From Chitinophaga filiformis (GTDB taxonomy: Bacteria; Bacteroidota; Bacteroidia; Chitinophagales; Chitinophagaceae): a stretch of 64,000 nucleotides of DNA. This document shows positions 25,441 to 34,800 of this stretch, piece after piece. The position numbers were made by a program, and so were the translations under genes. The notes under the pieces were generated by a model. The model was not told where the DNA came from. It was given only the letters and a program-made list of their open reading frames with translations, and did not search any database. The stretch covers positions 1,901,001 to 1,965,000 of the forward strand of contig NZ_CP095855.1 in NCBI RefSeq assembly GCF_023100805.1, read 5' to 3'. The stretch's first letter is position 1; each line of letters starts with the position of its first letter.

Positions 25441-25797
25441 AATGGATAATGAGGTTAGTCTTATAATGGATGCGTTCCCTCGGGGGCACAATGGATGCAT
25501 GGGGAAAGCACAATGAATGAAAACCCAGGGGAGAACAATGAATGATGGAGTCGAATGGATGAAACGGGATAATGGATGAAATGGGGAAACAAACGAATAA
25601 TGGAGTCGAATGGATGAAACGGGCAATGGATGAATGGGGAAACAAATGAATAATGGAGTCTAATGGATGAAACGGGCAATGGATGAATGGGAAAACAAAT
25701 GAATGATGGAGTCTAATGGATGAAACAAGGACAATGGATGAATGGGGTAACGAATGAATGAGCAATCGGATGCAAGCGGGGCTGAATGGATGAAAAA
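25441..25797. repeat. AATGGATGAA-rich tandem repeat, 53-55 bp period
   Basis: TGGAGTC marks each unit at 25546, 25601, 25654 and 25707; units read approximately AATRATGGAGTC then AATGGATGAAACGGG then AATGGATGAATGGGG then AAACAAATG. Degenerate copies extend to both sides. Minus-strand frames through it encode only Ser/His/Pro/Ile-rich repeats and are not credible genes. It ends at the stop codon of the minus-strand gene at 25798-26037. Confidence 0.85.
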
Positions 25798-26037
25798 TCA
25801 GTTTTGGCTGAATTCACTGAAGAAGCGGCGCGCCACATGTTTGAACCTGCTCACGTCTTCTTCGTCTTCCAGTTGTATATCAGAATGATCTGTTGTCGAT
25901 TTGTAGTATTGTAAAGCGGCGGAAGCTATGTCCGTATTTCCGTTGGCATCAGCAGTAGCTTTGATATAACGGCTGTTGCTATTCAGATAGTGCAATGCTT
26001 TTATGTCGAAATCGAGTGTGATGATACCGTTTATCAT
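25798..26037 (-). CDS. small hypothetical protein
   Basis: 79 residues, acidic and mostly hydrophilic, with no signal or membrane segment. It begins MINGIITLDFDIKALHYL and ends RFKHVARRFFSEFSQN. I do not recognise the family. Support comes from normal composition and from the frame ending exactly where the tandem repeat starts; no neighbour suggests a role. Confidence 0.55.
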   Translation of the reverse strand: MINGIITLDFDIKALHYLNSNSRYIKATADANGNTDIASAALQYYKSTTDHSDIQLEDEEDVSRFKHVARRFFSEFSQN

Positions 26038-26171
26038 GATCTTATCGTTTTATGCAAAAGAGATATAAAAATTTCGTGCCAAAATGATCAGTACCCATAA
26101 AAAAGCCAACAAAAGCTACCACATAGGATACTTTATCAGGGGAAGTTATTGCGCATCTATTCCCCATTTTG

Positions 26172-26179
26172 TACCTTGA
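26172..26179 (+). promoter_or_regulatory. possible -7 promoter element (TACCTTGA)
   Basis: Close to TAnnTTTG and 25 bases ahead of the ATG at 26205. It overlaps an in-frame TTG at 26169, which argues that the TTG is not the start codon. Confidence 0.4.
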
Positions 26180-26204
26180 TCGGCAGAATAAAAACGATCG
26201 TTTC

Positions 26205-27665
26205 ATGCAACTGACCACGTTATTAAAACCAATGCTGACAGGTTTGATGTCATGCACACTAATGCTGAATAGCTATGCCGATGTTCGTTTACCCGCTTTG
26301 GTCGGTAGCAACATGGTATTACAGCGTAACAAGTCATTGAATATATGGGGATGGGCCGACAAGGGGGAGAAGGTGACCCTTACCTTCCGTAATCAGACCT
26401 TTACTGCCCTTCCGGCAGCAGATGGCCGCTGGAAGGTGAAAATGCCTGCCCAAATAGCAGGGGGGCCCTATACAATGACCATATCCGGACACAATACAAT
26501 AAAACTGGACAACATCCTGATCGGGGACGTCTGGGTGGCGTCGGGCCAGTCCAATATGGAAATGCCCGTTAAAGGATGGGGAAAAGTGTTGAACTATGAG
26601 CAGGAAATTGCAGCTGCGAATTATCCCCAGATCCGTTTTTTTCAGCTAAAACACACCACCAGTACTGCTCCTCAGGATGATGTTACTCCCTGGGAAGGAA
26701 ACTGGCAGGTCTGTTCTCCGCAGAGTGTACCGGAATTTTCTTCCGTTGGGTATTTCTTTGCCAGGGAGATCTATGGACATGAGCATATACCCGTGGGCGT
26801 TATTCACAGCTCCTGGGGAGGAACGGTAGCCGAGGCCTGGACCAGCGGGGAATCCCTGAAAACAATGCCCGCTTTTGCAGATACAGTGAAGGCATTCGAA
26901 CAGCTGACACCACCGCAGTCGCCATCCAATCCCAATAAGCCTACCCTTCTTTATAATGCGATGATCCACCCCTTGCTGCCTTACGCCATTCGCGGGGTTA
27001 TCTGGTACCAGGGAGAGGCAAACGCTGGCCGGGCATACCAGTACAGGGAATTATTCCCCCTAATGATCAAAGACTGGCGTAAACAATGGAAGAATGGCGA
27101 CTTCCCCTTCTATTTTGTACAACTGGCGAATTTTACGGAAAAGAAAGAACAACCTGTGGAATCTGACTGGGCAGAACTTCGTGAAGCCCAGTTAATGACC
27201 CTGTCGGTTCCGAATACAGGCATGGCTTCCGCTATTGATATCGGAGATGATAAAGATATTCACCCAAAGAATAAACAGGAGGTAGCCCGCCGCCTGTCGC
27301 TTATTGCAAGGGCGAAGGTGTATGGAGAGAAGATCCCGTACTCCGGTCCTCTCTACCAGTTGAAAACGATAGCCGGAAACAAGGTATATATCGCTTTTAG
27401 CCATAAGGACGATGGATTGGTGGTGAAGGGAGGAGGCAAGCTGAAAGGCTTCGAGATTGCCGGTGCAGATAAGAAATTCCATTGGGCAGAAGCTAGTATT
27501 GTGGGCGACCGCGTCATGGTGACAAGTCCCGAAGTGGAGAAGCCGGTAGCGGTGCGCTATAACTGGTCAAACAACCCAAGTGGCAACTTATACAATGGGG
27601 CCGGCTTACCCGCCAGTCCTTTCCGTACGGACAACTTCCAGGGTGTGACTTACGGTAAACAATAA
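26205..27665 (+). CDS. sialate O-acetylesterase-like SGNH hydrolase, exported
   Basis: 486 residues from the ATG at 26205, with an N-terminal signal-like segment (about residues 1-25). VRLPALVGSNMVLQRNK is the conserved opening strand, GDVWVASGQSNMEMP (107-121) holds the nucleophile Ser116, HSSWGGTVAEAW and IRGVIWYQGEANA are further blocks, and DIHPKNKQEVARRL supplies the Asp/His pair. The family removes acetyl groups from sialic acids or plant glycans. It stands alone; its 3' end is partly duplicated downstream. Confidence 0.93.
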   Translation: MQLTTLLKPMLTGLMSCTLMLNSYADVRLPALVGSNMVLQRNKSLNIWGWADKGEKVTLTFRNQTFTALPAADGRWKVKMPAQIAGGPYTMTISGHNTIKLDNILIGDVWVASGQSNMEMPVKGWGKVLNYEQEIAAANYPQIRFFQLKHTTSTAPQDDVTPWEGNWQVCSPQSVPEFSSVGYFFAREIYGHEHIPVGVIHSSWGGTVAEAWTSGESLKTMPAFADTVKAFEQLTPPQSPSNPNKPTLLYNAMIHPLLPYAIRGVIWYQGEANAGRAYQYRELFPLMIKDWRKQWKNGDFPFYFVQLANFTEKKEQPVESDWAELREAQLMTLSVPNTGMASAIDIGDDKDIHPKNKQEVARRLSLIARAKVYGEKIPYSGPLYQLKTIAGNKVYIAFSHKDDGLVVKGGGKLKGFEIAGADKKFHWAEASIVGDRVMVTSPEVEKPVAVRYNWSNNPSGNLYNGAGLPASPFRTDNFQGVTYGKQ

Positions 27666-27753
27666 GCCGTTCGCGCCCGGAATAGTAAAACAGTTTCCAA
27701 GGCGTGACTTATGGTGAACAATAAGCCATTCGCCCCTCGAATAATAAAACAGC
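27636..27753. repeat. 59-bp tandem duplication covering the gene's 3' end
   Basis: 27636-27694 and 27695-27753 are near-identical (both contain TTCCA, GTGACTTA, ACAATAAGCC, TTCGC, GAATA and TAAAACAG in order). The first copy encodes the last residues and stop of the esterase; the second is a non-coding echo just before the terminator. Confidence 0.85.
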
Positions 27754-27800
27754 TACCTGTAGTTTAGGTGGTAATAACCAAACTACCGGTAGCTGTTTTT
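27747..27800 (+). terminator. intrinsic terminator of the esterase gene
   Basis: AAACAGCTACCTGTAGTTT at 27747-27765 pairs with AAACTACCGGTAGCTGTTT at 27780-27798, followed by more T. The stem is nearly perfect. Confidence 0.85.
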
Positions 27801-27899
27801 CCTGACTGATGCCTTCAATACCAAATCGACCTCCCTGCCTGTTCTCTCCTTCTTCCTTCCTTCTGCTCTCCGTCATCTCTGCTTCTCCGCTCACGCTAT

Positions 27900-27934
27900 T
27901 TTGTTAAAATAACATCAGGAATTACCTACTTTTA
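27900..27934 (+). promoter_or_regulatory. promoter candidate for the EamA gene
   Basis: TTTG at 27900-27903 and TACTTTTA at 27927-27934 are separated by 23 bases, fitting the Bacteroidetes -33/-7 layout with A instead of G at the end. The ATG follows at 27963. Confidence 0.45.
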
Positions 27935-27962
27935 CACCCGTTTACAAACAGACAGGAATAAA

Positions 27963-28856
27963 ATGCGCCAGCTCGTAATAGGTCTTCTCTTTGCTTTACT
28001 GTGGGCATCAGCCGCAGTTGCCACAAAATTTGGTATTCATGCAGCCGATCCGCTGATCCTTGCTAACGTCAGGTTTTTCCTGGCAGGAGGGGGGATGTTG
28101 CTCTTCGCATACCTTATCAGGAAGGGACAGCATGCAATGCCGGAAGGGAAGGAGTGGATGCACCTGGCAGTTTTTGGTTGCCTGAATACCACCGTGTACC
28201 TGGGGTGTTTTGTAATAGCGATGAAAACAGTATCTGCAGGTATCGGGAGCCTGGCTACCGCTACCAATCCGCTGTTTATAATGGTTATCTCTGCCTTATG
28301 GGTAAAGCGGCCGTTGAAGTGGTATGAGGTTACCGGCATATTCCTCGGTATGGCAGGTGTTGCCATGGCAACCTATCCTTTACTATTGGACAGTCACGCC
28401 ACGATCGGCGGTATACTGATCCTGATGCTGGGGATGTTTTCCGTATCTGTTGCTACAGTATATTACGCCCGCATCAACCAGCGGCTTTCCAGCCTGGTGA
28501 TAAACGGCTGGCAGGTATTCCTGGGAGGGCTGTTGTTCATTCCCGTTACAGCGCTCTTTGCCGATTTTAAAACCTCCCATTTTAATGCGCAGTTCTGGCT
28601 TTCCGTGGGTTGGCTGGTATTGCCTGTATCCGTACTGGCTTTGCAGTTATGGTTCTACCTGGTGCGCAGGGATGCTGTACGGGCATCTCTCTGGTTGTTC
28701 CTATGCCCGGTATTTGGCTTCCTGTATTCCTGGATACTCCTGGACGAGCCTATCACCTGGTATACCTTTGCAGGCACCATGCTGGTAATTGGCGGCCTTT
28801 ATCTGGCCCAGCAGGAGAAGTTCAGAAAACAATCCACTATTCCTCAAAATCAATAG
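27963..28856 (+). CDS. EamA-family (DMT superfamily) transporter
   Basis: 297 residues, ten predicted helices in two repeated five-helix EamA halves. The first helix begins LVIGLLFALLWASAAVATKFG and the conserved end of repeat one reads SLATATNPLFIMVISALWVKRPLKWYEVTGIFLGMAGV; repeat two ends SWILLDEPITWYTFAGTMLVIGGLYLA. Such proteins export amino acids, nucleobases or other metabolites; the substrate cannot be told. It overlaps the convergent gene by 20 bases. Confidence 0.93.
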   Translation: MRQLVIGLLFALLWASAAVATKFGIHAADPLILANVRFFLAGGGMLLFAYLIRKGQHAMPEGKEWMHLAVFGCLNTTVYLGCFVIAMKTVSAGIGSLATATNPLFIMVISALWVKRPLKWYEVTGIFLGMAGVAMATYPLLLDSHATIGGILILMLGMFSVSVATVYYARINQRLSSLVINGWQVFLGGLLFIPVTALFADFKTSHFNAQFWLSVGWLVLPVSVLALQLWFYLVRRDAVRASLWLFLCPVFGFLYSWILLDEPITWYTFAGTMLVIGGLYLAQQEKFRKQSTIPQNQ

Positions 28857-29256
28857 ACTTGATCTTATTAGCCAGGTTGTCGATGCTTTGCAGCTCGATC
28901 TCCCGCATTTTCTTTTTCAGCATCACTGCTTCTTTTTCAGATATTATCCCGTTCTGCAGGGCATTTTCAATTTTCTGCAACAGCAGTTTTTTAGACCTTT
29001 CTACTTTCTTGACTTTGAAATATGCATTGGACTTCCGGGAAATGAATTTCCAGAACAGGGACAATACAATAGACACGCTGGGCGCTATGATGACCAGCCA
29101 TGACTTGAGGGGGTAAGCGTCAGGTAAATTGTTGGCCAGCAGCACCAGTAAGGTACCACCTCCCGCGCCGGCTATGCTGGCTGATGTCGAAGTTGGTTGC
29201 TGGGTATTGGAAGATTGCGTGGATGGGTTAGCAACCAGTGAATTTTCTTGTTCCAA
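28837..29256 (-). CDS. small membrane protein with coiled C-terminal region, unknown
   Basis: 139 residues. A Ser/Thr/Gln-rich head (residues 1-28) leads to hydrophobic segments GGGTLLVLLANNL and SWLVIIAPSVSIVLSLFWKF (about residues 32-70), followed by a Lys/Glu-rich helical tail (ERSKKLLLQKIENALQNGII, then SEKEAVMLKKKMREIELQS). Not recognised. It lies 105 bases from another small membrane protein on the same strand, and the two may work together. Confidence 0.75.
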   Translation of the reverse strand: MEQENSLVANPSTQSSNTQQPTSTSASIAGAGGGTLLVLLANNLPDAYPLKSWLVIIAPSVSIVLSLFWKFISRKSNAYFKVKKVERSKKLLLQKIENALQNGIISEKEAVMLKKKMREIELQSIDNLANKIKSIDFEE

Positions 29257-29361
29257 CGAATGAAAATGGTTTTATAGGATAATCGTTAAGGATAAAAAAT
29301 ATAGTGGATGATGGTATTTTGACCAGGCGATAGTGATAAGGTGAAATTAAAATGATGAGAT

Positions 29362-29604
29362 CTATTTCCCTAATAATACATCGAGGGTACGGAGTATCTG
29401 TTGTGTATCATTCTGTTTTTCGAGATCAAGCACTACAACATGTCCTGATTTGTCTTCTACCACCAGCGCTTTTGGTGGATACCGGCGGATCCTCTTGAGT
29501 CTCGCCGTCTCCCTGGATGCGCGTAACAGCGTTAAGGCCAGAGACGACAGTGAAGCGAACACCGCAATAATCACCAATATCGTTGTAAATGTAGATGACA
29601 TCAT
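29362..29604 (-). CDS. small single-pass membrane protein, EACC1-like
   Basis: 80 residues: one N-terminal helix (FTTILVIIAVFASLSSLALTLL), a basic hinge (RETARLKRIRRYPP), then a short beta-beta-alpha unit (ALVVEDKSGHVVVLDLEKQN, DTQQILRTLDVLLG). This order resembles the C-terminal half of effector-associated constant component 1 (EACC1) proteins of NTP-dependent conflict systems. No effector or ATPase lies next to it, so the match is tentative. Confidence 0.7.
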   Translation of the reverse strand: MMSSTFTTILVIIAVFASLSSLALTLLRASRETARLKRIRRYPPKALVVEDKSGHVVVLDLEKQNDTQQILRTLDVLLGK

Positions 29605-30057
29605 ATCTGATTATGATTTTCTGGTTTTGGTCATAGCTATTAAAATTACGCATTTTTTGTCATAAAAACACTTAAAACTTCTTTTATATATAGTTACGAT
29701 CCGATTTAAAATTATTCCTAATCCGAGACTTGCCAAATATTTTTTTTACTCCTGTAAGTAGTTTTTCCGGATCGCCTGTCCTAGTATAGATACCGGATCA
29801 AAATCCGGACCAGCCGGCAACACAGACTGGGCAAGGCCAAGATAGAACATACTGGGAATCACACGTGTAGAAACTGATAACAAAAATTTATAAGGCCCAC
29901 TGAGTACTATGCCTGCCGGAAAACCGGATCAATACATCTGATCACATTGTCTGACAACTGATAATATCTTGATCAGATATGCTGTGAAGTTATCATGATA
30001 ATGGTAATTTAGAACTATACCAATATTTAGGGGGAAAAATTCCGCGATAATCATCCT
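29605..30057. other. long upstream region of the sigma factor gene
   Basis: No gene seen on either strand. It holds the bipartite motif at 29751-29782, a TTATCATGATAA palindrome near 29991, and A/T-rich sequence. The sigma mRNA may have a leader of about 300 bases if it starts near the motif; a closer TATATTTA box at 30058-30065 is an alternative. Confidence 0.5.
29751..29782 (+). promoter_or_regulatory. bipartite motif, copy 1 (candidate ECF promoter upstream of the sigma gene)
   Basis: CCTGTAAGTAGTTTTTCC followed by CCTGTCCT with starts 24 bases apart. The same two words with the same spacing recur at 30694-30725. The match in both sequence and spacing suggests a promoter read by the encoded ECF sigma factor. 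Confidence 0.55.
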
Positions 30058-30100
30058 TATATTTACCTCCGGGGGACTTGAAAATGAAGCTCAGTGCAGT

Positions 30101-30700
30101 ATGAGTAACAATGAGAACATCATAAAATGGCAACGGCAGATTGCATGTGACGGCGATGAAAAGGCTTTTTCAGAGCTGTTCCGTTATTTCTACGACCGTC
30201 TGTTATATTTTGCTATCCAATATGTTTACTCCCGCGAAGCTGCTGAAGAGATCGTTTCAGATGTCTTCGTAAAGATCTGGAACCGCCGGCAAGAGCTGGA
30301 AAAAATCTCCAATCTTGAAGTGTACCTTTTTGTAGCGGTTAAAAACCATTCGCTGAACTACCTGGAACAATATTCCTCCCTGCGGATCGCCCCCCTGAAT
30401 GACGAATCAGGACTTTCCCAGCTCACCAATTCCGTCGACCCGGAACGTACTATGGAGTGGAAGGAGATCCTCTTTAAAATGGATCAGGAAGTGGGCCGGC
30501 TGCCGGATCAATGTCGCCGTGTGTTCAAGCTGATCAAGGAGGAAGGTTTTAAATATAAAGATGTAGCAGAGATCCTCAATATTTCTCCCCGTACAGTAGA
30601 GACCCAATTGTTCCGCGCTATGAAGCGCCTGAATGAAGTAATAGGGCCATACGTAGCCAACAGGTTGAAAGCAAAAAATAAAAAACCGGATTCCCTGTAA
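30101..30700 (+). CDS. ECF RNA polymerase sigma-70 factor, Bacteroidetes type
   Basis: 199 residues. Region 2 is at about residues 20-90 (FSELFRYFYDRLLYFAIQY, AAEEIVSDVFVKIW) and region 4 at about 130-185 (LPDQCRRVFKLIKEEGFKYK, DVAEILNISPRTVETQLFRA). The gene is followed by a FecR anti-sigma factor and a SusC protein with an STN domain, the standard trans-envelope signalling set of glycan utilisation loci, so substrate arriving at SusC probably releases this factor. Confidence 0.95.
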   Translation: MSNNENIIKWQRQIACDGDEKAFSELFRYFYDRLLYFAIQYVYSREAAEEIVSDVFVKIWNRRQELEKISNLEVYLFVAVKNHSLNYLEQYSSLRIAPLNDESGLSQLTNSVDPERTMEWKEILFKMDQEVGRLPDQCRRVFKLIKEEGFKYKDVAEILNISPRTVETQLFRAMKRLNEVIGPYVANRLKAKNKKPDSL

Positions 30701-30725
30701 GTAGTTTTTCCATTCTCCCTGTCCT
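30694..30725 (+). promoter_or_regulatory. bipartite motif, copy 2 (candidate ECF promoter before fecR)
   Basis: Identical in both words and spacing to 29751-29782. It overlaps the stop codon of the sigma gene (TAA at 30698-30700) and ends 16 bases before the FecR start, so it could drive fecR-susC separately from the sigma gene. Confidence 0.55.
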
Positions 30726-30741
30726 TCTGGTACAATCGCGT

Positions 30742-31746
30742 ATGATAAACGAAGAATTATTTACCACGTTAGCCGCCAGGAAACTGGCTGGAGAAGCTAC
30801 CACGGCAGAACAGCTGGAGCTTGATGTGATGTTGCAGGAATATCCTGAACTCCGCGAACGCTACCAGCTGCTGCAACAGTACTTCACAGTATCGGCATAT
30901 CACTCTTCTGCCGAAACAGAACAGGCATTACAACGTACCATGTCCAGGATCAGTATCAGCTCAACTCCTGTAAGAAGGATGTTCCCCTGGAAATGGGTTG
31001 GCGTGGCCGCTGCCGCCGTATTGATCGCTGCTGTTGCCGTTGTGGTACTCAGGCCCCGACAACAGCAGGCGGAAGTGGCTAAGCTGATGGAAAGACAGAA
31101 TGGTAAGGCTACCAAGGCAACAATAGAACTGGCGGATGGCAGTAAGATATGGCTGAATGCTGATAGCAAATTGTCCTATCCGGAAGTGTTCAACAATGAC
31201 ACCCGCGAGGTTTACCTTAGCGGCGAGGCCTTCTTTGATATTGCCGCCAATCCGAAGAAACCGTTCATCGTACACCTTTCTTCCGGTACCATACATGTGC
31301 TTGGGACTTCTTTCAACATCCGCGCCTATGAAAATGAAGCGGTGCAGACATCTGTCAAAACAGGTAAAGTGGCCTTCATCCCGGTCGTAGCAGCCGGACA
31401 GCAACCTGATACCATCTATATCACACCAGATGAAAAAGTGACCTATCGCCCGGCTGTTGCTGACGATAAAGAAGAAGCTATTATAAAGGAAACAACATCT
31501 GCAGAGGATGATAAGGCCTGGACAGAGGGAAGACTTGTATTCCGCGATAAAACGCTGGAAGAGATAGCCTCCGAACTGGAAAGGACATTTGGCAAGAAGG
31601 TAAGCTTTGGTAGTGATGCGCCACGTTATTACAGGCTTACAGGGGCTTTCCAGGACAACAGCCTGCAGGATATCATGTATTACCTGGCCAGGTCGAAAGC
31701 GTTCCACTATACCATCACTGATAGCACATTACTGATTACAGAATAA
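30742..31746 (+). CDS. FecR-family anti-sigma factor
   Basis: 334 residues. A cytosolic N-terminal part (residues 1-83) binds the sigma factor, one helix spans the inner membrane (KWVGVAAAAVLIAAVAVVVL, about 87-106), and the periplasmic FecR domain contains ATIELADGSKIWLNADSKLSYP, GEAFFDIAANPKKPFIVH and GTSFNIRAY. The C-terminal FKDKTLEEIASELERTFGKK-like unit (residues about 270-330, RDKTLEEIASELERTF) is an STN-like DUF4974 domain. It passes the signal from the SusC STN domain to the sigma factor. Confidence 0.95.
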   Translation: MINEELFTTLAARKLAGEATTAEQLELDVMLQEYPELRERYQLLQQYFTVSAYHSSAETEQALQRTMSRISISSTPVRRMFPWKWVGVAAAAVLIAAVAVVVLRPRQQQAEVAKLMERQNGKATKATIELADGSKIWLNADSKLSYPEVFNNDTREVYLSGEAFFDIAANPKKPFIVHLSSGTIHVLGTSFNIRAYENEAVQTSVKTGKVAFIPVVAAGQQPDTIYITPDEKVTYRPAVADDKEEAIIKETTSAEDDKAWTEGRLVFRDKTLEEIASELERTFGKKVSFGSDAPRYYRLTGAFQDNSLQDIMYYLARSKAFHYTITDSTLLITE

Positions 31747-31800
31747 TCGTTCACGTTCCATTTATTAATTCAATCAAATCAATTCACAAACAGCTGCGTT

Positions 31801-34800
31801 ATGAAAGAAAGACCGCTACCCATGCGTTTTTCGGGACTTTTCCGCTCGTTGTTCCTGCCGCTTTTTGTCTGCATGGTACTGTTAAACATGCTGGACCTGA
31901 AAGCGCAGAGTGCATTTGCCGCTGAAGCAAATCATGCTGCATATGGCCAGGGCCAACAGGTAAGGGATACAGAAAGCCCACTTGAAAACCGTATTAGTCT
32001 CCAGGTAAACAATGAACTGCTCGGGCAGGTGCTGGAGAAAATAGAAAAGCAGACACCTTACGTGTTTGTTTATTCAAATGATGAAATAAAAGCAGCACAG
32101 AAGATCTCCCTGTCCGTCAAAGACAAAAAACTGGGAGAAGTACTGGACATGGTGCTGTCTCCACTGGACATTAAGTTCGAAATGATCAGTAACAAGATCA
32201 TTCTGCGCCAGGCGGCAGCTACTACTATGCAGCAGGCTGAAATTACGATCAATGGCCGGATCGTTGACAATAAGGGAGAAGGTATCCCGAATGTGAATAT
32301 TCGTTTGCAGGGTTCCAGCGTCGGCACCACTTCAAATGATCAGGGTTTTTTTACGCTAAAGATCCCAGCTGGGCAAGCCAATGGTACCTTGGTTTGCTCT
32401 TCCGTTGGTTACATCCCATCGGAAGTAGGGATCAGCGGAAGAACTAATATTACCGTAATGCTCACTGCCGACTCTAAGGACCTGGGAGAGGTAGTGGTCA
32501 CCGCTTATGGTTCACAAAAGAAGACGCAGGTAACGGCGGCAATCAATACGATCTCCACTAAAGATATTGAGAGCCGGCCCGTTGCCAATATGTTCCAGGC
32601 TTTGCAGGGTACAGCGCCTAACCTGATACTCCAGCAGAATAATGCAGAGCCGGGCGCACAAATGACCCTCAATATACGCGGCGTTGGCAGTCTGACAGGT
32701 AATGCTCCGCTCATCATCATCGATGGTGTGCAGGCTGGCCGCGATGGTTTGCAGAACCTGAACCCCTACGATGTAGAAAGCATCTCCGTACTGAAAGATG
32801 CTGCTTCTTCCGCCATATATGGTTCACAGGCTGCCAACGGCGTTATCTACATTACTACCAAGAGAGGGAAAAAAGACGAGAAGCCAAGTGTTACCTACAA
32901 CGGTATGTATGGCTGGCAAACGCCTACCACATTGCCTCGTAACGTGGAGGCCTGGGAATACATGACACTGAAAAATGAAGCGCTGGTAAACTCCGGTAAA
33001 ACGCCACAGTTCTCTCCGGACAATATTAACTACTGGCATAAACGCGGCTCTGAGCCCGCATACCTGAAGGAAATGCTGCGCGACTATACACCTATGCAGA
33101 ACCACAGCATCAGCATGACCGGTGGCGGTAAATCCAGCAGCTACCTCGTTTCACTGGGATATGTGAATCAGGGCAATATGTTGCAGAACTCTTATGTAAC
33201 GGAAGACTTTTACTACAAACGTTACAATGCCAGGGCTAACCTCGCGGTAGACGTAAGCAAGTATGTGAAAGTAAATGTGAATCTCGCCTATACTAAAGGC
33301 ATCAAACGCCGGCAGCAGGCAGATATCGGTATCCTGATCAGGGATGCTATCCGTACGCCGCGCATCTACCCCGTACTCGATTCACTGGGCAATTTCGTAG
33401 TGCCGTCATTGAATAGCAACAACGTGCTCGCACAACTGAAATACCAGGGTTTCAACAAGGAAGAGAAAGACAACCTGCTGGGCGGCCTGGATGTTACCAT
33501 CACACCGGTAAAACATTTCAAGCTTAATTTCAATGCTTCCGGTACCTACTCCATCACCAACCAGACCGATCGTCAGAACAAATATAGCTACGCATCTTAC
33601 TATACCACGGCCAATCCGCCACTGTATAACAGGATGTATGAGTATGAGTTCAAAGATCTTGCCTCCAACGTATACGCTACCGCAGAGTATGAAAATACTT
33701 TCGGTAAACATTATGTAAAGGCGCAGGTAGGTGGCCGTAGTGATGCTATCAACGAAGAGTACGGACTGAAAGCTACCCGTTATGGCACTACCAACCTGGA
33801 CAATGACTGGTCCATCGGCGGCGGCTATATTCCCAAGCCGGACGGTACTTTCGATTATGCCAACATCGGTACTTACAATGACTTCGTTAATCCGAACCTG
33901 TATGCATTAAACTCTCTTTTCGGAAGAGTGAACTATGCATACAACGACAAATACCTGGCGGAATTTACCTGGCGTTATGATGGTTCTTCCAAACTGGCTC
34001 CCGGTCACCGCTGGCAGTTCTTTCCCGCTTTCTCACTGGGCTGGAGGATCACTGATGAAGCATTCTTCGAAGATTTCAAGGAAAAATACGGTAACGTAAA
34101 GTTCCGTTACTCCTGGGGACAGGTGGGTAACTCCAACATCGGAGGTTTCAACTACCTGGCCAGGGTAACCCTGAACACCGGAAAATATCCGTTCAACAAT
34201 ACGCCTAACACCGGCGCCGATTTCTCCGCTTACAATGAAACATTGCAATGGGAAATCTCTACTATGAGCAACTATGGTGTGGATGTAGATCTCTTCAACA
34301 ACAAGATCTCCGCATCTTTCGACTACTTCAATAAGAACACAGATGGTATCTACCTGTTCCAGGTAGTGCCTGGTACCGCCGGTATCGGCGCTTCCCTGCA
34401 GAACGTTGGTAAGGTACAGAACAAAGGCTGGGAGCTTACAGTGTCCTATCATGCAAAAACAGGAAACGTTAATCACACCATTTCCGGCAACCTGTCTGAC
34501 AACCTGAATAAAGTGGTGAAATACGGTGAGCAGTCCATTCAGGGCTCAGACTTCACCTTCATCATCAAAGAAGGTTTCCCGATCGCTTCTTACTACGGTT
34601 ATAAGTCAAACGGTCTGTACCAGAACCTGGACGACATCAAGAGTGCGCCCAAAGTACCATTTGCCTACAATCAACAGGTAATGCCGGGCGATATCCGTTA
34701 CATTGACCGTAATGGAGATGGTACTATTGACGCGGACGACCGCTACGTATTTGGTAATCCATTCCCACGCTACACCTTCGGATTTACCTATGCGGCTAAC

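Noticed and set aside
25363..25765. Overlapping minus-strand frames in the tandem repeat
   Set aside because: They translate the repeat into Ser/His/Pro/Ile/Phe-rich periodic sequence in more than one frame, which is the mark of repeat-born open frames.
25441..25797. CRISPR array
   Set aside because: Units are directly adjacent with no unique spacers between conserved repeats, and no cas genes are present.
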